DNA of 64,000 nucleotides from Clostridia bacterium (GCA_026000755.1 BNZC01000002.1:1-64000); one strand, 5' to 3'; numbered from the stretch's first letter, positions 8,675 to 18,542 are shown. Numbers and translations: made by a program. Notes: a model not told the origin generated them from the sequence alone.

Positions 8675-9409
8675 TCAATGTTTTTCGGCAATTCTCTTGG
8701 ATTTTTGCAAAGAAATCAGATGGTCAAATTCCGATGTTGTAATTTCAATCGACTTGCCTATTTCTTCACTCGGCCATAGGAATGTTCCGTGCGTTTTGAT
8801 ATATCTTGCGATATGATAAATCGGTTCATTCCACGAAATCGTTGTGATTGCGTTCCCGCATTTATTGCAGAAAGCGTAGGTTTTTCCGTTTCGTGGATTT
8901 TCTTTCAAACTCTCAAAAATCACCGCCCCGAGTTTGCCTGCGCTTTGCCCGTAAATCTTTCCGCAAATGAGATAAACTGTTTGGGTGTCGCTGATTTCAC
9001 TATTCAATAATGTGCTTTCACGCAATGTTCTCTGCCATTCTTCGGTATTTTGGGCGAAACGAAAACGCTCTTTCAACGACCAAATATGGGTTGATTTTTC
9101 CTTGAACCAAAGTATTGGTTTTGCGCGTTCTCTCTGACCTCCGAAATCATGCACCCAGCTGTACATAGTTCCCACGGGTATGTCGAGTTCTCGGGCAATC
9201 GCCGCACTGCTTATGCCGCTCCAATACATTTCCATTGCTCTTTCGAAAACCGCCGACTCGTGCTGCCACAATTTGGTTTGAACATCAGGCTTTTTTATCC
9301 TAAGCCGGTATTTGTTCTTGCATGATTTCGAGCAGTACTTGCGTTTGTATAATTGTGATGATACTGGTAGTTCGGTGCCACAGTACACACATTTTTTACT
9401 TTTTTCCAT
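8675..9409 (-). CDS. IS66-associated zinc-finger/HTH accessory protein
   Basis: The 244-residue protein begins with a treble-clef-like zinc finger (CVYCGTEL, then KRKYCSKSCKNKYR, residues 7-36). A helix-turn-helix follows (SGISSAAIARELDIPVGTMY, about residues 63-82), then a second CxxC pair (FCNKCG) near residue 190. It is inside the IS ends and overlaps tnpC, so it belongs to the element. It is not the usual IS66 TnpA or TnpB pair; by layout it is probably a DNA-binding accessory. A GGAGGG site lies just upstream of ATG 9409. The function is inferred. Confidence 0.65.
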   Translation of the reverse strand: MEKSKKCVYCGTELPVSSQLYKRKYCSKSCKNKYRLRIKKPDVQTKLWQHESAVFERAMEMYWSGISSAAIARELDIPVGTMYSWVHDFGGQRERAKPILWFKEKSTHIWSLKERFRFAQNTEEWQRTLRESTLLNSEISDTQTVYLICGKIYGQSAGKLGAVIFESLKENPRNGKTYAFCNKCGNAITTISWNEPIYHIARYIKTHGTFLWPSEEIGKSIEITTSEFDHLISLQKSKRIAEKH

Positions 9410-9592
9410 ATCAATCCCTCCTGCCTATATTTTAGCAGAATGGCAATTATATGAAAAGGTACGCCTGTATTTGACGCTTACGACATTTTCATATGTGCTT
9501 GACAATCCATATTGCCTCGCAAAATATCCGCCGCCGCCCAAATCTTTTCCTCAAAGCCGATAGCGGCTGTATTTGTATCGGTCGCAGCCAAT

Positions 9593-11551
9593 TTACTTCC
9601 CATCGCTCTCCACCACTCGTATCGCTTTCGTCCTGATCTCTTCCTCTATCTCCTTAATAAACTCTGTCAAGGGCTTTGCCCCTTCATCTCCCAGATAGCG
9701 GCTTCGCACGGATACGGTAGATTCTTCCTCTTCTTTTTGCCCCACAACCAACAAATACGGCACTTTTTGCAGACGGCTTTCCCTAATTTTATAGCCGATT
9801 TTCTCGGAACGTAAGTCCGCCGATGCCCAGATGTCATGCTCCTGCAATTCCTGTAGGACTTTATTTGCATAGTCATTGAATTTATCGGAAATGGGCAGTA
9901 CCCGCACCTGCTCAGGGCAAAGCCACGTGGGGAAATGCCCCTCGTATTTTTCAATCAGCCATGCCAAGGTGCGTTCATAACAGCCTAAGCTGGTTCGGTG
10001 AATGATGTATGGGCGAATCTTTTCGCCTCTTTCATCGATATAATACAAATCAAACTGCTCCGCAATGGCACAGTCTAACTGTATGGTAATCATGGTATCC
10101 TCTTTGCCATACACGTTTTTGGCTTGAATGTCTACCTTCGGACCGTAAAAGGCCGCCTCGCCGTCTGCTTCCTCAAAGGGCAAGCCCCGTTCGGTCAAAA
10201 GACTTCTGATCTTTCCCTGACTATGTTCCCAGTAATCGGCATCTCCTAAATATTTGTCGGGATTATTCGGATCCCATTTGGATAAGCGATAACTTACATC
10301 TTCGTGCAAACCCAAGACCGTTAAGCAATGAATCGCCAAGTCCAGACAGCCGGATAATTCCTCTTGTGCCTGATCCGGACGTACCATAAGATGTCCTTCT
10401 GAAATCGTAAACTGACGTACTCTGGTCAATCCGTGCATTTCTCCGGAATCTTCGTTCCGAAACATGGTAGAGGTTTCCCCGTAGCGAATGGGCAACTCCC
10501 GATAGGAATGCTGCGTGGCCTTATAAATATAGTATTGGAACGGGCAGGTCATGGGGCGTAGGGCAAAGACTTCCTCGTCTTTTTCCTCATCTCCCAAGAC
10601 AAACATTCCCTCTTTGTAGTGCTGCCAATGCCCGGAAATCTTATACAAATCTGATTTTGCAATCAGGGGTGTCTTGGTACGCAGATAGCCCCGCTTCTTA
10701 TCCTCTTCATCCTCTATCCAACGTTGCAGTGCCTGTATCACCTTAGCTCCCTTGGGCATCAAAAGGGGCAGACCTTGTCCGATCACGTCTGCTGTGGTAA
10801 ATAAACCCATTTCCCGTCCGATTTTATTGTGGTCATGGGTCTTTATGTGTTCCAAATAGGCTAAATATTCCGTCAATTCTTCTTTTTTTGCAAAAGCGGT
10901 ACCGTAAATCCGCTGCAAGCGGGCTTTTTTGGAATCCCCCCGCCAGTACGCCATGGAAGAAGAAATCAAATGAAACGCCTTAACCCCCTTGGTATTCATC
11001 AAATGAGGGCCTGCGCATAAATCCGCAAAATCTCCTTGCTGATAAAAGGAAATCTCCGCATCTTCGGGCAAATCCTGTATCAGTTCCACCTTATAAGGTT
11101 CGTCCTTTTCCTGCATATAGGCAATGGCTTCTGCTCTGCTTAGGGTGAAACGCTCTAAACGTTCTCCCTTTTTGATGATGGCTTTCATTTCTTTTTCAAT
11201 GGCAAGCAGATCCGCCGCCGAAAATGGTTCGCCGTCAAAATCATAGTAAAATCCCGTATCAATGGAGGGTCCAATGGCAAGCTTTACATGGGGAAACAGG
11301 CGTTTTACCGATTCCGCTAATACATGAGAGGCGGTATGGCGAAGAGCCGAAAGTCCCGTCTTTTCATTTGCAGTCAAGATCATAAGGGTACAATCTTTGG
11401 AAATGACGGTACGTAAATCCTTGATTTCTCCGTCTACTTTGCCGACTGCCGCCGTTCTGGCTAGTCCTTCGTTAATGTCTTTTGCTATCTCATAGATAGA
11501 TTTTGGACTGTCGTATTCCTTGATGGAACCGTCCTTTAACATGATTTTCAT
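9593..11551 (-). CDS. thrS: Threonyl-tRNA synthetase
   Basis: This 652-residue class II synthetase attaches threonine to tRNA-Thr. Visible parts are the N-terminal TGS domain (residues 1-60), the editing domain with [10 protein letters not shown] and CAGPHL, and the catalytic domain with RPMTCPF (zinc Cys), motif 2 [14 protein letters not shown] and motif 3 [10 protein letters not shown]. The anticodon-binding domain ends at the stop. ATG 11551 overlaps the upstream stop as ATGA and has GGGAGG 5 bases before it, so it is translationally coupled to the SEC-C gene. I saw no T-box leader in the 106 bases upstream of the pair. Confidence 0.95.
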   Translation of the reverse strand: MKIMLKDGSIKEYDSPKSIYEIAKDINEGLARTAAVGKVDGEIKDLRTVISKDCTLMILTANEKTGLSALRHTASHVLAESVKRLFPHVKLAIGPSIDTGFYYDFDGEPFSAADLLAIEKEMKAIIKKGERLERFTLSRAEAIAYMQEKDEPYKVELIQDLPEDAEISFYQQGDFADLCAGPHLMNTKGVKAFHLISSSMAYWRGDSKKARLQRIYGTAFAKKEELTEYLAYLEHIKTHDHNKIGREMGLFTTADVIGQGLPLLMPKGAKVIQALQRWIEDEEDKKRGYLRTKTPLIAKSDLYKISGHWQHYKEGMFVLGDEEKDEEVFALRPMTCPFQYYIYKATQHSYRELPIRYGETSTMFRNEDSGEMHGLTRVRQFTISEGHLMVRPDQAQEELSGCLDLAIHCLTVLGLHEDVSYRLSKWDPNNPDKYLGDADYWEHSQGKIRSLLTERGLPFEEADGEAAFYGPKVDIQAKNVYGKEDTMITIQLDCAIAEQFDLYYIDERGEKIRPYIIHRTSLGCYERTLAWLIEKYEGHFPTWLCPEQVRVLPISDKFNDYANKVLQELQEHDIWASADLRSEKIGYKIRESRLQKVPYLLVVGQKEEEESTVSVRSRYLGDEGAKPLTEFIKEIEEEIRTKAIRVVESDGK

Positions 11552-12054
11552 GCCAACCTCCCACAGCACTTCTTGTATTTCTTCCCACTGTTACAAGGGC
11601 AAGGATCATTTGGATACACTCTTTGCTCCTTTACAATTGTGCCTGATTTCTTCTGCTCCTGATACAATTCTTTTCTTTTTGCTTCATCAAAAATGCTGTC
11701 CCACGCCGGCAAAGTATAAAGCCAGTCTGCGCTTGCCCGTACCATGTTTTTATAAAGCAATTCTTTATCAAAGGCAAGGCTGACAACGGTATCCTCTTCC
11801 ATGGTTTCAATGGGATTTGGTGCTTTTAAGCTGTCGTCAATGCCATCTAAAAAGCCTACCATTGCCATAAGTTCGATATTATATTGTTCCGCCAGTTCCG
11901 CTACGCTGCCTTTTACTTCTGTATCGGGCTGCTCCAGTAATTGCTCGTAAATGGCTTTTTCTTTCTCAAAATATCGGTCCCAGAATTGTTTTAGTTCTGT
12001 TTTGTCTGCTTCTTGGTTGTAGGCGATTTTGCGCCATTGTTCTAATAGTGCCAT
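11548..12054 (-). CDS. SEC-C metal-binding motif protein
   Basis: The 168-residue protein is mostly acidic helix with the C-terminal zinc motif [16 protein letters not shown] (residues about 149-164), the SEC-C motif found at the end of SecA and in many small proteins. The motif binds zinc and mediates protein or ribosome contacts; the rest is unassigned. It overlaps thrS by 4 bases and so is coupled to it. Function is unknown. Confidence 0.75.
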   Translation of the reverse strand: MALLEQWRKIAYNQEADKTELKQFWDRYFEKEKAIYEQLLEQPDTEVKGSVAELAEQYNIELMAMVGFLDGIDDSLKAPNPIETMEEDTVVSLAFDKELLYKNMVRASADWLYTLPAWDSIFDEAKRKELYQEQKKSGTIVKEQRVYPNDPCPCNSGKKYKKCCGRLA

Positions 12055-12160
12055 ATTTGGTTTCCTCGATTCTTATGTTTTATAGTAAATAAAGTGCTGC
12101 TAAAAATTGCTTGTCCTTTCGAAATCTTATTCTGTAAATTGAGGTTTACTCATGCACCAT

Positions 12161-15100
12161 TTACCGAAAATACTCCACCCCGGATTCAAACAGCTTTATA
12201 TCCTGCTCTCCGTGGATATTGATCGCAACAGAGGAGCCTTTGCGTTCTGCATGAGCCATTTTCCCGAAAACCCGTCCGTCCGGGCTTGTAATGCCCTCGA
12301 TTGCCAGATAGGATCCATTGACATTCCATTCCTCATCCATGGAAACCTGTCCCTGACTATCTGCATATTGGGTCGCCACCTGACCTTGTGCAATCAGCGT
12401 ATCTAATACCGCCTTTGGTGCGACAAAACGTCCCTCTCCATGAGAAGCAGGACTGCAATAACTTGCCCCAAGCTTTGCCTGACTTAGCCAAGGCGATTTG
12501 TTGCTGACTACTTTGGTATATACCATTTTTGAAATATGCCGCCCAATGGTGTTATAGGTTAAAGTGGGAGAATCCGATGTCTGGGGGCGGATTTCTCCGT
12601 AAGGCAATAACCCAAGCTTAATGAGTGCCTGAAAACCGTTGCAAATGCCCAGTACCAAGCCATCTCGTTTCGATAAAAGCTGATTCACCTCTTCTGCTAT
12701 CTTTTGATTACGGAAAGCGGCGGCAAAGAATTTTGCACTCCCTTCCGGTTCATCTCCTGCCGAAAATCCTCCGGGGAACATGAGAATCTGCGCCTGTGCT
12801 ATAGCCTTGGCAAATGCCGAAACAGAATCCCTAATCTGCTCTTCGGTTTGGTTTTGGAACACCCGAACAACCGTTCTTGCTCCTGCCGCTTCAAAGGCTT
12901 TTACGCTGTCATATTCGCAGTTGGTTCCCGGAAATACCGGGAGGAAAACCGTGGGGCGAGGTGTTTTGGTCTTGCTGATGTAAATGCTGTCTGCGTGGTA
13001 GAGAGGGAGATCTGTTTCAGACTGTGCTGAAAAACCCTGTAAACTACTCTCCCCGGATACGGTATTGTGTATGGATTTTCCTTTCCTCTCGGGATCTTGT
13101 AAACTGCCCTCCCCGGATCTGGTGTCCGCAGCTTGCACCGCTTCCTCAGACTTCGTAGGAAAGACTTTCTCCAAGGTTCCCGTCCATGCCGCTAATGCCT
13201 CTTCTATGGTGATTTCTACTTCTCCGTAAATGAATTTTCCCAAATCATTTACTTCACCGATTATAGTAGCCTCATTGATAGATTTCATCACAAATTCCAC
13301 TTGTTCCGCAGGCACCTCCGCCACCAGATTTCCAATGCGCGGGGAAAACATACATTGCTTGCAGGATTTCTCATCAATGGTCACACCCAATTTATTACCA
13401 AATGCCATCTTGCTTAGAGCTGCCGCCATGCCTTTCCCATCCAGGGCATAAGCGGAAATGATACCCCCCCCCAAGATCAGCTTGTGAATCGCTCCGTAGA
13501 GTGCTTTCACTTGCTCATACACGGGCAGTCCATACTCGTCTGTGACAATCTTCAGATTCACGATTTTATTTCCTGCCGCCTTAAATTCGGGTGTAATCAA
13601 CTCACCCTCCTTTGCCACATCAACCGCAAAAGAAACAAGGGTCGGAGGAACGTCAATGTCATGAAAGCTTCCTGACATTGAATCCTTTCCCCCGATAGAT
13701 GGCAGACCAAAGCCCATCTGTGCGTTGTATGCACCAAGCAGCGCTGCAAGGGGTTGACTCCATCGCTTGGGATCTCCTGTCATTCTGCGGAAATATTCTT
13801 GGAAGGTAAAGCGAATCTTTTCGTAATCCCCTCCTGCCGCTACAATGCGGGCGACAGATTCCGTCACGGCATAAATGGCTCCGTGATAGGGACTCCAAGC
13901 CGACAAATAGGGGTCAAAGCCACAAGACATCAGGCTTACCGCATCACATTTCCCGGAAAGAACGGGGAACTTGGCAGCCATCGCTTGGGTTTCGGTCAGC
14001 TGATATTTCCCACCGTAAGGCATGAACACACTGCCTGCGCCGATAGAGGCATCAAACATTTCAACCAAGCCCTTTTGGGAACACACATTTAAGTCCGAAA
14101 GGGTGAGTAACCATGCTTTTTTCAAATCCCCTATTGCTAAGGCTTCTTCCACTCCCTGAACGGATTTTTGTTCAAAGAAATTGTTCTCTTTATCCGGAAT
14201 TTCAACCTCTGCTGCGGTTTCTTGATGTGCGCCGTTTGTATCAAGGAAACTGCGAGAAAGATTTACAATTTCTTTGCCACGCCATTCCAAGATCAAGCGT
14301 GGTTCTTTCGTGACCACAGCCGCCTTAACCGCTTCTAAATTTTCTTCTTTGGCATAAGCTAAAAACTGTGCCACGTCATCAGGAGCGACCACTACCGCCA
14401 TACGCTCTTGAGATTCTGAAATAGATAATTCCGTTCCGTCTAAACCTGCGTATTTCTTCGGCACTTTATCCAGGAAAATCCGAAGTCCATCCGCCAATTC
14501 CCCAATGGCAACAGATACCCCCCCCGCTCCAAAGTCATTGCATTTTTTAATCAGGAAAGAGACCTCTTCCCTGCGAAAAAGTCGCTGAATCTTCCGCTCG
14601 GTAGGCGGATTGCCTTTTTGTACCTCCGCACCGCTACTTCGGATGGATTTTGCCGTGTGTACCTTAGAGGAACCTGTGGCACCACCAATGCCATCTCTGC
14701 CGGTACGTCCTCCCAGAAGAATCACCACATCCCCCGGATCAGAAGTCAAACGCCGCACCGCTCGCCTTGGCGCCGCACCCAAAACTGCGCCGATTTCCAT
14801 ACGCTTTGCCACATAATCGGGATGATAGATTTCTTTCACATAGCCTGTGGCAAGACCGATTTGATTGCCATAAGAGCTGTAGCCATGTGCCGCCCCCCGA
14901 ACGATGCGTTTTTGGGGTAGCTTGCCTTTCATTGTATTCTTTACAGGCAGGGTGGGATCCGCCGCTCCTGTCACACGCATGGCTTGATAGACATAGGTTC
15001 GTCCCGATAAGGGATCCCGAATCGCCCCACCCAGACAGGTGGCGGCACCACCGAAAGGTTCTATTTCCGTTGGATGGTTATGGGTTTCGTTCTTAAAATT

Positions 15101-16060
15101 CAAGAGCCATTCCTGCTCCTGCCCGTCTACTGTGACAGGCACCACAATGGAACAGGCGTTAATCTCGTCACTTTCTTCCTGATCCTCTAATTTGCCTTCT
15201 TTTTTGAGAAGCTTCATTGCCGCTAAAGCCAAATCCATCAGACAGGGGAATTTGTCCGACCGTCCCCCGTATAAATCCGCTCTCGCCGCTTGATAATTGC
15301 GATAACTCGCCTCTATGGGTGCCTTGTAATAGCCCTCACCAAAACGCACTTCCTTTAATTCGGTTAAAAAGGTGGTGTGACGGCAGTGATCTGACCAATA
15401 GGTGTCAAGCACCCGAATCTCTGTAATGGTGGGATCTCGCCTTTCCTCTTTTTCAAAGTGCTTTCTGATATGTAAATAATCCGCAAATGTCATAGCAAGT
15501 CCCAAGGATGCGTACTGCTCCCTTAAGCCCTCTTCGGATAAATTAAGGAATCCCGTGAGTACCGCCACATCCTCCGGTTCTTCCGACTCTACAAGGAGGG
15601 TTTCGGGCAAATGCAAGCTGCTTTCACAGGAGTCTACCGGGTTAATGCAATGTTCTTTGATGGCAGAGCGTTGTTCCTCACTTAAGCTGCCTTCTATTAC
15701 GTAAAGGACAGCGGTGCGAATGGTCACATCTTCGGTTTCATGCAAGAGTTTAATGCACTGGGCGGCGGAATCCGCTCTCTGGTCAAACTGCCCCGGTAGG
15801 TATTCCACGCCGAACACAAAATCGCTTCCAAAATCCGGATTCCCCTCATAAACTGTATCGACAGGAGGTTCAGAAAAGACGGTAGTTAAGGCTTTTTGAT
15901 AGGAATCTTCGGAAACACCTTCCACGTCATATCGTATCAGCACCCGAAGGGATGTTATGCTGTGAATCCCCAGATAGCTTTTGATTTCGCTGTATAATGC
16001 CTTCGCCGCCACGGCGTAAGGGGGCTTTTTTTCTACATAAATGCGTTTTACCTTGTTCAT
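12161..16060 (-). CDS. purL: Phosphoribosylformylglycinamidine synthase, single-chain
   Basis: The 1299-residue enzyme converts FGAR to FGAM in purine synthesis using ATP and glutamine. It has the PurS-like N-terminus, two AIRS-like synthetase halves (THNHPTEIEPFGGAATC.. and FGLPSIGGKDSMSG) and a C-terminal glutaminase with Cys in LGICNGFQAL and His in ASHGEGRF. ATG 16060 was chosen because AGGAGGT lies 7 bases upstream; the frame opens 18 bases earlier. A nonconserved linker near residues 980-1020 carries a repeat (SGEGSLQ, SGESSLQ). Two poly-C tracts (13464 and 14518 on the plus strand) lie inside it as Gly codons. No adjacent pur genes are present. Confidence 0.95.
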   Translation of the reverse strand: MNKVKRIYVEKKPPYAVAAKALYSEIKSYLGIHSITSLRVLIRYDVEGVSEDSYQKALTTVFSEPPVDTVYEGNPDFGSDFVFGVEYLPGQFDQRADSAAQCIKLLHETEDVTIRTAVLYVIEGSLSEEQRSAIKEHCINPVDSCESSLHLPETLLVESEEPEDVAVLTGFLNLSEEGLREQYASLGLAMTFADYLHIRKHFEKEERRDPTITEIRVLDTYWSDHCRHTTFLTELKEVRFGEGYYKAPIEASYRNYQAARADLYGGRSDKFPCLMDLALAAMKLLKKEGKLEDQEESDEINACSIVVPVTVDGQEQEWLLNFKNETHNHPTEIEPFGGAATCLGGAIRDPLSGRTYVYQAMRVTGAADPTLPVKNTMKGKLPQKRIVRGAAHGYSSYGNQIGLATGYVKEIYHPDYVAKRMEIGAVLGAAPRRAVRRLTSDPGDVVILLGGRTGRDGIGGATGSSKVHTAKSIRSSGAEVQKGNPPTERKIQRLFRREEVSFLIKKCNDFGAGGVSVAIGELADGLRIFLDKVPKKYAGLDGTELSISESQERMAVVVAPDDVAQFLAYAKEENLEAVKAAVVTKEPRLILEWRGKEIVNLSRSFLDTNGAHQETAAEVEIPDKENNFFEQKSVQGVEEALAIGDLKKAWLLTLSDLNVCSQKGLVEMFDASIGAGSVFMPYGGKYQLTETQAMAAKFPVLSGKCDAVSLMSCGFDPYLSAWSPYHGAIYAVTESVARIVAAGGDYEKIRFTFQEYFRRMTGDPKRWSQPLAALLGAYNAQMGFGLPSIGGKDSMSGSFHDIDVPPTLVSFAVDVAKEGELITPEFKAAGNKIVNLKIVTDEYGLPVYEQVKALYGAIHKLILGGGIISAYALDGKGMAAALSKMAFGNKLGVTIDEKSCKQCMFSPRIGNLVAEVPAEQVEFVMKSINEATIIGEVNDLGKFIYGEVEITIEEALAAWTGTLEKVFPTKSEEAVQAADTRSGEGSLQDPERKGKSIHNTVSGESSLQGFSAQSETDLPLYHADSIYISKTKTPRPTVFLPVFPGTNCEYDSVKAFEAAGARTVVRVFQNQTEEQIRDSVSAFAKAIAQAQILMFPGGFSAGDEPEGSAKFFAAAFRNQKIAEEVNQLLSKRDGLVLGICNGFQALIKLGLLPYGEIRPQTSDSPTLTYNTIGRHISKMVYTKVVSNKSPWLSQAKLGASYCSPASHGEGRFVAPKAVLDTLIAQGQVATQYADSQGQVSMDEEWNVNGSYLAIEGITSPDGRVFGKMAHAERKGSSVAINIHGEQDIKLFESGVEYFR
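13464..13472 (-). repeat. Poly-G/C octamer-nonamer motif (first of 16 copies)
   Basis: This is the first of sixteen 8-9 base C or G tracts inside core genes. C on the plus strand: 13464-13472, 14518-14525, 20735-20743, 22616-22623, 23248-23256, 29734-29741, 31947-31955, 33398-33405, 39620-39627, 49700-49707, 52114-52122, 52790-52798, 61696-61704. G on the plus strand: 28970-28978, 30158-30165, 54762-54770. Twelve are preceded by TA when read as C. Confidence 0.8.
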
Positions 16061-16168
16061 CTGGCTTACCTCCTGCATTTTGCAAGTTCTTTTGTTACTT
16101 AATTCTACTCTAAAAAAGGGATATTGTCAATTGAAAACCAGAAAAAACCTCTCCCCAGCTTGCAGCCG

Positions 16169-16240
16169 GTTACTGTTCAGAGGTACCCTCTGAACGTAAC
16201 AATTATGCACAAAGAGAAAAAGCCACCGGAATAGTAATCC
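16169..16240. repeat. Partial GTTAC-end palindromic element
   Basis: GTTACTGTTCAG with an internal palindrome (GTTCAGAGG/CCTCTGAAC), then GTAACAATTATGCACA, matches the left end of the fuller elements at 26671, 50559 and 56474. A weak right end (GAATAGTAAT) occurs at about 16230. No target duplication is clear, so this is a shortened or decayed copy. Confidence 0.45.
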
Positions 16241-16257
16241 TGCGGCTTTTCTCTCAC
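16211..16257. terminator. Terminator downstream of the surface-protein gene
   Basis: GAGAAAAAGCC and GGCTTTTCTCTC form a stem. On the minus strand the hairpin is followed by a pyrimidine run (CTTTTTCTCTTTG), suitable for ending the transcript of the gene stopping at 16292; it may work in both directions. Confidence 0.6.
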
Positions 16258-16291
16258 TTTTTATCCTTTTTTCCTTTTGTATCTCTTGCTT

Positions 16292-18256
16292 TTATTGTTG
16301 GAACTGTCCTACCAAATGGCCGTCGGTCTCATGCATAAGATAAAACCATGCACCATCTGTAATCAGTCCTCGTGCTACCATGCCATTCCAGTGGAAGTAT
16401 ACCGGCTGATTCAAGTCATTATAGCTCCATTGCGAGTTGATCAAAGATCCGTCCGCATTCGCATAGCCTATATCCAAGCCGTTGCCAAACTGAAACCAAC
16501 CATTTTGCTGTAAGCGTCCGTTTCCATCGATATACACGGGAGCTCCTGCCTGATTGAATGTGTGAACATCCTTGTAGAGATAACCTTGGGAATCAAAATA
16601 TCCTATGTATCCTACTTCTTTGATGAAGATGAACTGATTAAACACTTCATGTCCCTGCTCATCAAAGTAGATGATGTGTTGACCATCCGGATGGTAGCTT
16701 AAGCGATTGGTCATGGGCGTTCCGTCTGCCTGTAGGAAATAGGTGTAGGTGCCATCGCTCTTAAATTCGTTTGTTACCAATTCACCATTTTCATAGAATT
16801 GTTTCTTTCCGTCAGGAGTGGTCGTCCAACCGTCCTGTGTCGGCTCCGGTTCCGGGGTTGGGTCTACTGCGGGAGTGCCACCACCGCCTCCGGTTTGCTC
16901 GATAAAGTTAGCTGTAGCTGTGTAATCTCCGGTCCACTCACCAAGTACGTCAGCTACTGCGACACCCAGGGTTGTAACGCTCTCAGGTTCATCCTCGCCA
17001 ATCACCCAGTGAGTAAATAAATAACCTGCGTTTGAAACAGCTAGGGCATGAAGTACCATACCGGTTCCTGCGCCCGGCTCTTCCGGAGAACTTATGTCTT
17101 CAAGATTGTAAGATATTTGTATTGACCCACCGTTCCCGCTTTTCATTGTTATTGTACTGTCTTCATTTTTCTTCAATTTAACTTGTTTCAGACTAGCTCT
17201 TGCGTACACAACGCTGGTCAATGTGACTATGCTTGTTAGATCAGATAAGTCTAATTTAGTTAAGGCTTTTGTTTGTTCATTCAAATCAATCGCTGTTAGG
17301 TGACGCACGATCACCGCAGGTTCTCCCGGCTCTGCAACCCCGACGGGGTCTGGAACAGGACTTACTTCTCCCTCTGTCTCGGGATCTTCTACCTCAGCAT
17401 CTTCTGCCACCCATGTGAGTACTCCGCCTCTGGTGAAGTCGGGATTCCCTGCTGCGGCTACTAACTCTTCTGCTCTTGCAAGGCTAGCTTGCGCCTCTGA
17501 TAATGCGCTGTCTGCGGCGACTTTTTCTTTTCCTAAGGCGTCTAAAACATCATTTACATCTGCTTCCCCGTTAAGGTCTAACGCATTGATTAACTCTCCC
17601 ACTGCATCATTTAATGCGCTTTCTGCTACTTCTAAGCGACTTAAGATGGCATCTGCAGCGTCAAGGCCAGTCTCATCGAGTAACGCCTTCTCTGCATCAC
17701 GTAATGCGCTGTCTGCGGCTCCTTCTGCTTCTGTTAAGGCTGCTAATGCTTTCTCGTAGTCTGCTCCCTCCAACGCTTCTGCTAATGCTTCCTCTGCTTC
17801 TTTTAACGCCTCTTGCAAGTCTGGATCTTCAGCATCACCTTCTAATGCTGCTTCTGCTGTCTCAACCTCAGTTTTCAATGCCTCTAATGCAGTTACCGCT
17901 GCTTCTGCTTCCGCTGCCGTAGTTTTCAAGGCATTGAAATCATCGTACTTTTTTGCTGCATCGTCCGCTGTATCTTTCAAGTCCCGGAAACCGCTTAACG
18001 CAGTTTCTGCTTCCTCGACTACGCTTTCTGCTGTCTCGACTGCTCCTACTGCTTCATCGACTTCTGCTTCTGCTTCCTCTAAATCCACGCCAAGTTTTAA
18101 TGAGAAAAGTTGATTTGTTTCAAAGAATTCATTGAGTGCGGTTATATCGTCCTCCGAACAGGAATATTCGATCTCTCCCGGATCGGCCGCTTCCTCCGCA
18201 TAAGATACCCCTAAAAACCCTAAGGGTACAGAACTAATACTTAGAATTAGTGCCAA
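16292..18256 (-). CDS. Cell-wall-binding surface protein, phase-variable, OFF as sequenced
   Basis: The open frame gives 654 residues. The first about 20 are the end of a signal peptide (LALILSISSV..VSYAEEA). Residues about 50-290 are a long Ala/Glu coiled coil. Residues about 320-450 carry an InlB B-repeat-like stretch (AGYLFTHWVIGEDE). Then come a GGGG/Pro-Glu linker and about eight choline-binding-type cell wall repeats (WTTTPDGKKQFYENGEL; GWFQFGNGLDIGYANADGS). It should be exported and held on the wall, perhaps as an adhesin (inferred). The strong start (AGGAGG, then ATG 18314) lies upstream of a 7-base repeat and is out of frame with this body, ending at TAG. One more repeat unit, or two fewer, would restore MNSTKHQAP...KLLAIFLALIL, a complete signal peptide. 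Confidence 0.85.
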   Translation of the reverse strand: MALILSISSVPLGFLGVSYAEEAADPGEIEYSCSEDDITALNEFFETNQLFSLKLGVDLEEAEAEVDEAVGAVETAESVVEEAETALSGFRDLKDTADDAAKKYDDFNALKTTAAEAEAAVTALEALKTEVETAEAALEGDAEDPDLQEALKEAEEALAEALEGADYEKALAALTEAEGAADSALRDAEKALLDETGLDAADAILSRLEVAESALNDAVGELINALDLNGEADVNDVLDALGKEKVAADSALSEAQASLARAEELVAAAGNPDFTRGGVLTWVAEDAEVEDPETEGEVSPVPDPVGVAEPGEPAVIVRHLTAIDLNEQTKALTKLDLSDLTSIVTLTSVVYARASLKQVKLKKNEDSTITMKSGNGGSIQISYNLEDISSPEEPGAGTGMVLHALAVSNAGYLFTHWVIGEDEPESVTTLGVAVADVLGEWTGDYTATANFIEQTGGGGGTPAVDPTPEPEPTQDGWTTTPDGKKQFYENGELVTNEFKSDGTYTYFLQADGTPMTNRLSYHPDGQHIIYFDEQGHEVFNQFIFIKEVGYIGYFDSQGYLYKDVHTFNQAGAPVYIDGNGRLQQNGWFQFGNGLDIGYANADGSLINSQWSYNDLNQPVYFHWNGMVARGLITDGAWFYLMHETDGHLVGQFQQ

Positions 18257-18274
18257 AAAAATCGCTAAAAGCTT

Positions 18275-18309
18275 AGGTGCTTGGTGCTTGGTGCTTGGTG
18301 CTTGGTGCT
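18275..18309 (-). repeat. Heptanucleotide tandem repeat, 5 units (AGCACCA)
   Basis: Reading the minus strand, AGCACCA occurs four times, then AGCACCT, starting six bases after ATG 18314. Because 7 is not a multiple of 3, each gain or loss changes the reading frame of the surface-protein gene. Such repeats inside the first codons are the classic layout of slipped-strand phase variation. Confidence 0.9.
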
Positions 18310-18311
18310 GT

Positions 18312-18327
18312 TCATGTTGTTTCCTCC
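18312..18327 (-). promoter_or_regulatory. RBS and ATG of the phase-variable gene
   Basis: AGGAGG, six bases (AAACAAC-type spacer) and ATG 18314-18312 form an excellent initiation site. As sequenced it encodes only a 16-codon peptide ending in TAG. No other start with a binding site exists for the 654-codon body; the first in-frame candidate is TTG 18256. Confidence 0.8.
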
Positions 18328-18542
18328 TCTTACTCTTTCATTTTTTCACAGGTCACTTGAAAATAGCGAACCTACATCCCCGATGAAACTCATCATCTTA
18401 ATTTATTTTAACACTTTTTGGGGCTACCGACAAGCACTTTTTCAAACATTACCATAAAATATGCGAAATCCGTTCAATTTTCGTTCATTTTCACCAACAA
18501 TGACATACATTTTCAAGCGTATGGTATGAGTTTTAATAGATT

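Larger units (their letters stand above)
7024..9481 (-). mobile_element. IS66-type insertion sequence
   Basis: The terminal inverted repeats are GTAAGCGTCAAATACAGGCG plus three bases at 7024-7046 and its reverse complement at 9459-9481, with one mismatch. IS66 elements characteristically begin GTAA. Between the ends are two minus-strand genes: an accessory zinc-finger/HTH protein and a full TnpC transposase. The 8-bp direct repeat expected for IS66 is not present (flanks ATAAATTT and GACATTTT), so one flank has probably been rearranged. Length is 2458 bp. Confidence 0.85.

Noticed and set aside
7024..9481. Target-site duplication of the IS66 element
   Set aside because: Flanks ATAAATTT and GACATTTT do not match, so no duplication can be claimed.
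11552..12160. T-box leader for thrS
   Set aside because: thrS is coupled to the SEC-C gene, and the 106 bases before that gene show no T-box or terminator.
17614..17922. Plus-strand Leu-rich open frame
   Set aside because: It is the complement of the Ala/Glu coiled coil of the surface protein and has no RBS or family.
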